A DNA stretch of 28,687 nt. It comes from M55B120 sp965549355. Its GTDB lineage: Bacteria > Actinomycetota > Humimicrobiia > Humimicrobiales > Humimicrobiaceae. Below, piece after piece: positions 22,465 to 28,687 of the stretch. The notes below the pieces were generated by a model. The model had not been told where the DNA came from, made no database searches, and saw only the letters and a list, made by a program, of their open reading frames with translations. The stretch is from positions 1 through 28,687 of the forward strand of contig CBEVGD010000009.1 in NCBI GenBank assembly GCA_965549355.1, in the 5' to 3' direction. The position numbers and the translations under genes are program-made. Every line of letters begins with the position of its first letter. Position 1 is the stretch's first letter.

Positions 22465-22875
22465 TTAAGAATATTGAAGAATAATAATTTCCCCATTCAC
22501 TTCTGCATATTGGACTTTTGTTTCAATATCCAGTCCTGATTCCTTTTTCTCCTGCTCATCATCCTGCCTATCCCTGAAATCCCTGAACTTCTCTTTACCG
22601 CCTGCGGGGAAATCTCTGTTGCCGGAAAATCCTCTCATGGGAACTTGCTTCCCTGTTATCGCTCCAATTAAATATGGAGAAAAAAATAAAAGACTTGTCA
22701 TGACTAACAGCACGGTTAATATAACCGCCAGGGTCTTTGCCCATCTGAACTTCTTGATACCAAAGATTACCCAGAAGACTATCATTATTATTAGAAGTCC
22801 AATGGCTATATATGGTATATATTGAATAATCTTAAATAGTGCGAATAAACCTCCTGGTCTGCCAATCTGCTCCAT
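22465..22875 (-). CDS. Small membrane protein of the exporter/two-component locus
   Basis: About 136 residues, not recognised. Two hydrophobic helices (about 17-38 and 48-70) are followed by a polar, charged segment rich in Arg, Asp and Glu (RDFPAGGKEKFRDFRDRQDDEQEKKESG) and a short tail. Of two adjacent ATG codons I prefer the second (22875), because AAGGAGG is then four bases upstream rather than one. It lies 81 bases after the histidine kinase on the same strand and is probably the last gene of that operon. It may be an accessory or target of the kinase, much as the small secreted protein follows the first two-component pair. Confidence 0.7.
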   Translation of the reverse strand: MEQIGRPGGLFALFKIIQYIPYIAIGLLIIMIVFWVIFGIKKFRWAKTLAVILTVLLVMTSLLFFSPYLIGAITGKQVPMRGFSGNRDFPAGGKEKFRDFRDRQDDEQEKKESGLDIETKVQYAEVNGEIIILQYS

Positions 22876-22956
22876 CATTCCTCCTTGAAATAATCAATTA
22901 TAAATAATTCGGTTTAATTATATAGATAAAAAATGAAGTAAATATGGAGATTCTAT

Positions 22957-24138
22957 CTATTCTATAGTTTTAATGATCCTGGCATCAGGAAGAACTACCT
23001 TAAAGGTCACTTCTTTTTTATCCTGATCAAAGTTTACTTCTATTTCTCCGCCATGATTTTCAACTATCTTTTTAACAATGGAAAGCCCAAGTCCAAAACT
23101 TTTCCTGTCGCCGCTGCTACCAGATCTGTAAAATCTTTTAAAGATGTGGGGAATATCATCTTTATTGATAACACTACTTGTATTGGTAATATTTAGAAAT
23201 ATTCTCTTTTTAGGGCTATCATCTTTTATGCTGATTTTTAAATACCCACCTGGATCACTATATTTAACAGCATTATCCAGAAGATTAAAAAATAGCTGTT
23301 CGATCTGTGTCTGATTGCCCGAAATCTCTGATACGGCCTCAAAGTTTTTAATCAGTTTAAGATCTTTTGAATAAATCTGGTTTTCATATAGTTTTAATAT
23401 CTTAATCAATGATCCTTTGATATCAATTATACTTGTTTTAACACGATGACCATTATCCTCAAGATCGGATAGGATAAGAAGTTCTTCAGTTATTTTAGAT
23501 AGCCTCATAATTTCGCTATCGACAAGATTGATTGTCTCCCTGTATTGCTTTCCAGTTATAGATTTTTTCTGTTTTAAGACATCGATCTTTGTCTTTATCA
23601 CGGTAAGCGGCGTATTTAGCTCATGGGATGCGTTCTGTATAAATTGCCTCTGATTTCTAAAAGCTGATTCGATCTTGTCCAGCATTCCATCAAAAGTCCC
23701 TGCCATATTCGAAATTGGGTCACTGCCTTCAAGATTTAACCTTAGATGAAGACCTTTTTCATCGATGTCTTCTACATTTCGGGTTATAAGGTCCACCTGG
23801 TTCAGCATCCTTCTGAGCAGTAGAAATCCCCCCGAAACAGCCATTATTATTATCACAATGACTCCCCCGGTAATGGTGGAAAACACTCTTATAAAAAGCC
23901 CCGGCGGCAGTATGATCGGATGAACAAGACCCTTCAGACTTTCTCTGTCAGATTCTTTCAATCTTTCAATAAAGGACCGGTCAAGTTCGGAGTTCTCTAT
24001 CAGATTATTAAAATATCTTTCACCCCTGAGGTTGAACTGATAGACCATATAGATAAGAAATCCATACAATAGTACAGATACCAGAATTATTATCCCAAAC
24101 CATAATAATATTTTCCCTTTAAGTGTCAGTCTCTTCAT
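22957..24138 (-). CDS. Sensor histidine kinase of the ABC exporter locus
   Basis: A 393-residue membrane kinase. Membrane segments at about 9-33 and 86-108 enclose an extracytoplasmic loop of about 50 residues. A HAMP domain covers about 108-160 (RRMLNQVDLITRNVEDIDEKGL). The dimerisation helix has H172 in SHELNTPLTV. ATPase domain motifs are FFNLLDNAVKYSDPGG, a G1 box that is weak (NITNTSSVINKDDIPHIF instead of the usual DxGxGI), FKRFYRSGSSGD, and SFGLGLSIVKKIVENHGG. The altered G1 box is worth noting, since its Asp normally contacts adenine. It overlaps the response regulator by 20 bases. Confidence 0.92.
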   Translation of the reverse strand: MKRLTLKGKILLWFGIIILVSVLLYGFLIYMVYQFNLRGERYFNNLIENSELDRSFIERLKESDRESLKGLVHPIILPPGLFIRVFSTITGGVIVIIIMAVSGGFLLLRRMLNQVDLITRNVEDIDEKGLHLRLNLEGSDPISNMAGTFDGMLDKIESAFRNQRQFIQNASHELNTPLTVIKTKIDVLKQKKSITGKQYRETINLVDSEIMRLSKITEELLILSDLEDNGHRVKTSIIDIKGSLIKILKLYENQIYSKDLKLIKNFEAVSEISGNQTQIEQLFFNLLDNAVKYSDPGGYLKISIKDDSPKKRIFLNITNTSSVINKDDIPHIFKRFYRSGSSGDRKSFGLGLSIVKKIVENHGGEIEVNFDQDKKEVTFKVVLPDARIIKTIE

Positions 24139-24796
24139 TTAAAATCCTATAACCCGAACCATAAATTGTTTTTATTATACCACCGGATCTACCCAGTTTT
24201 TTCCGTAAATTCTTGATATGGGTATCCACTACATTGGTAAAGATATCCACATTCCTATCCCATACATGCTCAAGAAGCTGATTGCGGGAAATAAGCTGCC
24301 CTTTATTGCGGAGCAGATACTCAAGGATCATATATTCTTTCTTAGTGAGTTGCAATTTCCTGTCGCCGATTTTTACCTCTTCTTTCCCAGTATCCAGACT
24401 AATATTAGATACTGATAGAATACTGCTCTTATGCTCTGAAGATCTTCTAAGAAGCGCTCTTATCCTTGCCAGAAGCTCTGAAAATTCAAATGGCTTGGTA
24501 AGATAATCATCTGCCCCGCAATCAAGACCCTGGATAATATTATCCAGCTGTTTTTTGGCAGTAAGCATAAGGATAAAGCTCTTATTTTTGTCATCCCTTA
24601 ATTTCCTGCACAGGTCCTCCCCGTCAATACCGGGCAGCATTAGATCAAGGATAATAATATCATAATCAAATTCCTGGGTGAGGTAATAACCGTCTTCGCC
24701 ATTATATGCTATATCAACACTAAATCTATGCTGTTCCAATCCTTCTTTAAGATTATCAGCAACCTGTTTTTCATCTTCTATGATCAGTAATTTCAT
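24119..24796 (-). CDS. OmpR/PhoB-type response regulator of the ABC exporter locus
   Basis: A 225-residue regulator. Start taken at ATG 24796 (MKLLIIEDEK); a TTG three codons upstream is possible but would sit too close to AGGG. Receiver 1-115 with E7-D8, D51 in IIILDLMLPG, and LTKPFEFSEL; winged-helix domain about 128-222 ending GSGYRI. Strongly similar to the regulator at 2713-3402, suggesting duplication of the pair. It follows the ABC permease by 105 bases on the same strand and probably controls the exporter operon. Confidence 0.92.
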   Translation of the reverse strand: MKLLIIEDEKQVADNLKEGLEQHRFSVDIAYNGEDGYYLTQEFDYDIIILDLMLPGIDGEDLCRKLRDDKNKSFILMLTAKKQLDNIIQGLDCGADDYLTKPFEFSELLARIRALLRRSSEHKSSILSVSNISLDTGKEEVKIGDRKLQLTKKEYMILEYLLRNKGQLISRNQLLEHVWDRNVDIFTNVVDTHIKNLRKKLGRSGGIIKTIYGSGYRILNEETDT

Positions 24797-24901
24797 ATAT
24801 ATCAAACCCTGTTTTATCTCTTTATTATTTTATAGCTATATTAATATTTAATAAAATAGAAAATATCGTTTAATCAATCTATCCAAGCTAAGAGGCAGAT
24901 C

Positions 24902-26146
24902 CTATTCATATCTTAATGCTTCTATAGGATGCAGCCTTGCTGCACGCATTGCAGGAAAGATCCCGAATATCAGACCGATAGCAGTTGAGAAAGAAAGGGC
25001 CAGTATTATAGGAGTTGCAGTAATTATTGAACTAATCAGGCTTTCCATCGCCCATGTTAAAAGGTATGCAAATCCTATTCCCATGATCCCTCCAAGAAAA
25101 CTCAATACTATGCTTTCCGTTAGAAACTGTATCATGATATCCCTGTTTTTTGCCCCTACTGCTTTTCTGATCCCTATTTCTCTTGTTCTTTCCGTAACAG
25201 ATACAAACATAATATTCATAATCCCTATTCCGCCTACAAGAAGTGATATTGCAGCTATCCCACCTAAAACAACTGAAAGAGTAGTGGATATGGTGCTTGC
25301 CATTTCCAGTATCTGAGTATTCCCGCTTACGCTGAAATCATTGCTTTCACCCGGTAAAATATTATGCTGCATCCTGAGTATTTCCTTTGATTCTTCAGTA
25401 GCTTCGTCCACAAGCTCCTCGCTTGTGACTTTAGCCAGAATATAATTTATAGTATCCACACCATAGAGTTTGTTCTGAGCTGTAGTTATGGGAATATAGA
25501 CAGTATCATCAGGATTCATCTTGAAAGATGAACCTGCTGATTTGACTGTACCTATAACAGTAAAATTTTTACCGCCTATTTTGATTATCTCGCCTACAGG
25601 ATTTATTTTGCCGAAATAATCACTTACTACAGTATCACCCAGCACCACTACATTTGACATATTCGCTACATCGCTTTCAGCAAAGAAACTGCCCTTATCT
25701 ATCTCATATCCCTGCACTATTAAAAAATCTTCTGTCGTACCAACAATGCTGGTAGTACCACTCCAGCTTAGATAAGATATTATGTCTCCACCAGCATACA
25801 CCGGCACTATTTCATTTAAAAGTTTAGCCTCTCTTTCCAGTGTATGCATATCTTCAAGATAGAGGTCCCCCTCAACTATTTCCTCTTCTTCTTCACCGTT
25901 TTTAAATCGCTGTCCCATTTTTCCCGGGGCACTGGCCTTCTCTGTTCCTGGAGAAATAGTTATTACATTGGCTCCTATGTCCTGAATATCTCCAATAATG
26001 GATGCCTCGGCACCGGCACTCACTCCCATAACTGCAACAACTGCGCCTACTCCGATTATAATTCCAAGCATAGTTAGAAAGGTTCTCAGCCTGTTTGAGC
26101 CCAGGGATTTCAATGCAATTATTATATTTTCAAACATTCTTTTCAT
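24902..26146 (-). CDS. MacB-type ABC transporter permease
   Basis: A 414-residue FtsX-family permease. First membrane helix about 18-42 (NRLRTFLTMLGIIIGVGAVVAVM), a large extracytoplasmic MacB core domain about 45-280, then three helices (about 283-308, 330-360, 370-398) and the ending PAMRAARLHPIEALRYE, the family signature. The motif ERTREIGIRKAVGAKNRDI, which couples to the ATPase, is present. Unlike Gram-negative MacB, the ATPase is a separate protein. It acts as a mechanotransmitter for peptide, antibiotic or lipoprotein export with its partners. Its ATG overlaps the ATPase stop (ATGA), so the two are translationally coupled. Confidence 0.92.
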   Translation of the reverse strand: MKRMFENIIIALKSLGSNRLRTFLTMLGIIIGVGAVVAVMGVSAGAEASIIGDIQDIGANVITISPGTEKASAPGKMGQRFKNGEEEEEIVEGDLYLEDMHTLEREAKLLNEIVPVYAGGDIISYLSWSGTTSIVGTTEDFLIVQGYEIDKGSFFAESDVANMSNVVVLGDTVVSDYFGKINPVGEIIKIGGKNFTVIGTVKSAGSSFKMNPDDTVYIPITTAQNKLYGVDTINYILAKVTSEELVDEATEESKEILRMQHNILPGESNDFSVSGNTQILEMASTISTTLSVVLGGIAAISLLVGGIGIMNIMFVSVTERTREIGIRKAVGAKNRDIMIQFLTESIVLSFLGGIMGIGFAYLLTWAMESLISSIITATPIILALSFSTAIGLIFGIFPAMRAARLHPIEALRYE

Positions 26147-26919
26147 CTTAAATTACTCTCCTCCAGGCTATATATTTTATCCTCCAATTTCGGCATGTTT
26201 TTAAGCATCTCTCTGGCATCAATTGGCTCGTCTATCTTTTCTTCATTGATTATGCTCCCATCCTTTAGATAGACTATTTTTTGAGCGTGTCTGGCCAGTT
26301 CAAGCTCATGGGTTACAAAAAGAATTGTTTTCCCCTGTTTATTCAGGGCCTGAAAGATAGCCATAATTTCTTCTCCTGTCCTTGAATCCAGATTTCCTGT
26401 GGGTTCATCGGCCAGGATCAGGGCCGGATTATTTACAAGTGCCCTTCCTATAGCCACCCTCTGCTTCTGGCCTCCGGAAAGCTCATTGGGGCGATGCTTT
26501 GCCCATTCAGTAAGTCCGACTGATTTTATGACATCATTTACCATTTTTCTCCTGGACTTCTTTGGATTTTTCCTGGAATAGATCAAAGGAAGCTCAATAT
26601 TTCCTATAATATTGGACTTCGAAAGGAGATTAAAAGTCTGAAATACAAATCCGATCTTTTTGTTCCTTATCTCTGCAAGTTGATTATCATTTAATTTGCT
26701 TATGTCAATATCTTCAAGTAAGTATGAGCCAGCGGTAGGGATATCAAGTGCGCCTATGATATTCATAAGCGTTGATTTCCCTGATCCTGAAGGTCCCATG
26801 ATGGCAGCAAATTCACCTTCCCTTATGGTCAGGTCAGTTCCCCTTAAAGCATTTACTCTTATATCACCAATCCTGTATTCTTTGGTGATTCTTTTCATAT
26901 CTATTACTTTTTGCTCCAT
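26143..26919 (-). CDS. MacB/LolD-type ABC transporter ATPase
   Basis: A 258-residue ATP-binding subunit. Walker A GPSGSGKST (42-50), Q-loop in VFQTFNLL, signature LSGGQKQRVAIGRAL (147-161), Walker B LILADEPTGNLDSRTG, and switch His in LFVTHELELA. NALRGTDLTIREGEFAAIMG is typical of the MacB/LolD (3.A.1.122/125-like) branch. An extension after about 230 (INEEKIDEPIDAREMLKNMPKLEDKIYSLEE) is longer than usual and of unknown role. It pairs with the permease gene it overlaps and the adaptor 38 bases upstream. Confidence 0.95.
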   Translation of the reverse strand: MEQKVIDMKRITKEYRIGDIRVNALRGTDLTIREGEFAAIMGPSGSGKSTLMNIIGALDIPTAGSYLLEDIDISKLNDNQLAEIRNKKIGFVFQTFNLLSKSNIIGNIELPLIYSRKNPKKSRRKMVNDVIKSVGLTEWAKHRPNELSGGQKQRVAIGRALVNNPALILADEPTGNLDSRTGEEIMAIFQALNKQGKTILFVTHELELARHAQKIVYLKDGSIINEEKIDEPIDAREMLKNMPKLEDKIYSLEESNLR

Positions 26920-26957
26920 TGTTTATCCCATCACTTCACTCATAATATTTTAAAGGG

Positions 26958-28319
26958 TCACTTTATTCTTGAAGTAACTATTATATCTCCTTCTTTGAGT
27001 CCGGATATTACTTCAATATATAGATAGTCATTTATGCCTGTTGTGACTTCTACTTTCTCTATGGCCTTACTTACATTTTCCATATCTGCCTGATCTGATA
27101 TCAAAAGATCCACATAGCTCTTTTCACCTTCTTTATAAACTGACTGGATTGGAACATATAATACATCCTCTGCCTTGTGGGTGATAATAGATGCATTAGC
27201 CGAAAGTCCGTAATATATATTGATATCTTCTTCTATCTCAAATTCTATCAATACCTCAAAGGATATGACTCCGCTATCATTGATCGTTAAAGGAATCATC
27301 TTGAACACTCTGCCCTCAAGCTCCAGGTCAGAATAGGCATCCAGGGTGATTAAAACCTCATTGCCTATAGATATTTTGGATATGTCATTCTCACTGACGG
27401 TTACTTCTATTATAAATTCATCACTTATCACAGATATCATAGCAGACCCGCTTGCCTGTTCGCCCGTCCTGAAATCAGAAGCTAAAACGATCCCATCATA
27501 GGGGGCACTGAGTTTATAATCCTGCAGGTTTTCATTTACTGATTCCAATTCAATTTTTGCAGCCTCTACTATTAATTCAACCTGTTTTATACTCTCAGAA
27601 GTTATTGCTATTTGGGCTTCGGCTGTCTGCAGACTGGAGAGATTGTTCCAATAAGTGGTTGATTGATTGTCAATAGACTGTTCATAAGAAGTTTCTGCCT
27701 GGTTCCGGGATGAGCGGTTAGAACTTTTTATAGATTCAACAGTATTTTCTGCAGATTCCACATCCTGTGCACTTTCAAGAGCTCGCTGGGCACTCTCCAG
27801 AGATAACTGGGCGCTCCTGTTTGCTGTCTCTAGCGAGACCAGTGCACTTTCTGTCGATCTCTCTGCTCCTTCAGTATTTAATTCTGTTAGCTGAACGGCT
27901 ATATGATTTGCATCGAGAGCCTTTTGGTAATTGACCCAGGCAGTTCTCAGTGAGCTTTCAGCATTTTCTATATCCCTTGCGATTTGTTCCAGTCGATCCA
28001 GAACATCAGAATCATCTACTTCCACCAGCAACTCTCCCTCTTTAAAGAAATCCCCTTTTTCCAGAGCAGAAATTATTTCACCGGAGACCTGTAGGGCATA
28101 CTTATTCTGTATGCTTGAATCTACCGAGCCTGTAGTTGCAACAGTCTGTACAATATCACCTCTTTCCAGTTCAAATATTTCTATACCCTGTTCGGTCAAT
28201 CCATCCTGATTGTTTCCAAATGGTCCCACTCCGACACATGAAGTCAGGACCAATGCAGTTGTCAGGGTAATAGCTGCTGAAATAATTATGGTAGAAATTT
28301 TTTTTCTTTTAGAATTCAT
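26958..28319 (-). CDS. HlyD/MacA-type adaptor protein, predicted lipoprotein
   Basis: A 453-residue membrane-fusion (periplasmic adaptor) subunit of the exporter. The signal peptide ends in the lipobox LVLTSC (Cys about 28), so it is lipid-anchored rather than helix-anchored. Barrel-sandwich halves flank a long alpha hairpin: GDIVQTVATTGSVDSSIQNKYALQVSGEIISALEKGDFFKEGELLVEVDDSD (lipoyl half 1), a Glu/Ser/Ala-rich coiled coil about 110-270 with repeated SLESAQRALESAQ-like segments, and YDGIVLASDFRTGEQASG (half 2). A beta-barrel and membrane-proximal domain follow to the end. It is first in the operon, with GGAA before the ATG. No outer-membrane channel gene is nearby. Confidence 0.9.
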   Translation of the reverse strand: MNSKRKKISTIIISAAITLTTALVLTSCVGVGPFGNNQDGLTEQGIEIFELERGDIVQTVATTGSVDSSIQNKYALQVSGEIISALEKGDFFKEGELLVEVDDSDVLDRLEQIARDIENAESSLRTAWVNYQKALDANHIAVQLTELNTEGAERSTESALVSLETANRSAQLSLESAQRALESAQDVESAENTVESIKSSNRSSRNQAETSYEQSIDNQSTTYWNNLSSLQTAEAQIAITSESIKQVELIVEAAKIELESVNENLQDYKLSAPYDGIVLASDFRTGEQASGSAMISVISDEFIIEVTVSENDISKISIGNEVLITLDAYSDLELEGRVFKMIPLTINDSGVISFEVLIEFEIEEDINIYYGLSANASIITHKAEDVLYVPIQSVYKEGEKSYVDLLISDQADMENVSKAIEKVEVTTGINDYLYIEVISGLKEGDIIVTSRIK

Positions 28320-28328
28320 CTTTATTCC

Positions 28329-28359
28329 TTTTGTAAATTTTTTTATTTATCTTACAAAA
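28329..28359. repeat. Inverted repeat at the ribosome-binding site of the adaptor gene
   Basis: Arms ttttgtaa (28329-28336) and ttacaaaa (28352-28359) with a 15-base AT-rich loop. On the minus-strand transcript the hairpin ends against the Shine-Dalgarno (AAAAGGAA), so it could limit translation of the first exporter gene, or serve as a DNA operator. Confidence 0.4.
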
Positions 28360-28464
28360 GAAAAATGAAGAAATTCTGGAGACAGTCCAAAGACCGGTAA
28401 ATATGGACCTCTGTAAAATCTGCTTTTTTAATTAAGTATTTTAAAGTAATATATATACATATGT

Positions 28465-28540
28465 GGGGATGTAGTTCAGCTGGGAGAACGCTTGTCTGGC
28501 AGACAAGAGGTCGGCGGTTCAAGTCCGCTCATCTCCACCA
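28465..28540 (+). tRNA. tRNA-Ala (anticodon GGC)
   Basis: A complete 76-base cloverleaf with encoded CCA. Acceptor GGGGATG pairs with CATCTCC and contains the G3-T70 wobble that defines alanine tRNAs. Anticodon stem CTTGT/ACAAG encloses loop CTGGCAG with anticodon GGC, and the T arm is GGCGG-TTCAAGT-CCGCT. It decodes GCC. Confidence 0.95.
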
Positions 28541-28587
28541 AAGAAATTAATACCTCTGCCAGTAAATAATAAATCTAAACCGGTTAG

Positions 28588-28680
28588 AAACATGGTGGAT
28601 CCATGTTTTGTCGGACTTGAAAAGACGGACTGAGCAAAGCGAGGGAGTCTGCGTCTCTGCAGCGAGCTCTGGCGAGACGA
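28588..28680. other. Structured non-coding DNA downstream of tRNA-Ala
   Basis: No gene is visible. Three inverted repeats crowd the window end: aaacatgg/ccatgttt (28588-28595, 28601-28608); agac...gact with agtc...gtct (28624-28632, 28647-28657); and cgtctc/gagacg (28653-28658, 28675-28680). The last two share bases 28653-28657 and so exclude each other. The stretch is clearly richer in GC than its surroundings. It may be the edge of an RNA gene or a repeat that continues beyond the window. Confidence 0.4.
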
Positions 28681-28687
28681 AAGAACA

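Noticed and set aside
1..28687. Search for CRISPR arrays, insertion sequences, prophage genes and rRNA.
   Set aside because: No regularly spaced repeats, transposase, integrase, phage structural gene or rRNA segment is visible in the window.

Overview
The window is AT-rich bacterial DNA with Shine-Dalgarno-led genes (several TTG starts with AGGAGG), bacterial tRNAs with encoded CCA, lipoprotein signal peptides and consensus sigma-70-type promoters. Ferredoxin-rich glutamate synthase and what looks like the tail of a butyrate kinase gene suggest an anaerobe. A GAF-ANTAR regulator, a DeoR regulator and the lack of any obvious outer-membrane gene would fit a Bacillota- or Actinomycetota-like lineage or a related candidate phylum. 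The sequence alone does not fix the taxon.

Layout. 1-761: a VapBC-type toxin-antitoxin pair (minus; toxin cut by the window edge) behind a palindromic promoter/operator. 787-1026: a decayed butyrate kinase tail. 1080-4483 (minus): SPFH/stomatin protein, OmpR-type response regulator, histidine kinase, small secreted helical protein. 4484-5019: regulatory DNA with a membrane-protein remnant and an RNA attenuator. 5020-8146 (plus): FMN-binding glutamate synthase-like protein, then a secreted endonuclease/exonuclease/phosphatase-fold enzyme. 8171-8310: an acyltransferase remnant. 8314-9516 (minus): membrane glycosyltransferase. 9717-15181 (minus): a five-gene split glutamate synthase operon. 15426-17322 (minus): class II fructose-bisphosphate aldolase and a GAF-ANTAR antiterminator. 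17496-22383 (plus): DeoR regulator, tRNA-Glu, DUF4126 membrane protein, M23 peptidase, glycosidase-like lipoprotein, AlkD-like DNA glycosylase. 22465-28319 (minus): a MacAB-like ABC exporter (adaptor, ATPase, permease) with a two-component system and a small membrane protein. 28465-28540: tRNA-Ala, followed by structured non-coding DNA.

Main finding. Two transcription units for glutamate synthase-type enzymes, on opposite strands about 10 kb apart, each carry a 5' leader with two consecutive hairpins whose six-base loops have A at position 1 and G at position 4, followed by an intrinsic terminator whose 5' strand overlaps the second hairpin. This is the architecture of the dual-hexaloop RNA target of ANTAR antiterminators such as EutV. 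A GAF-ANTAR protein is encoded at 16591-17322, one gene upstream of the glutamate synthase operon. The simplest reading is a local circuit in which the GAF domain senses a metabolic signal and the ANTAR domain stabilises the hairpins, so that RNA polymerase reads through into both glutamate synthase units. The RNA structures and the ANTAR domain are visible in the sequence; the pairing of protein with RNA, and the signal, are inference.
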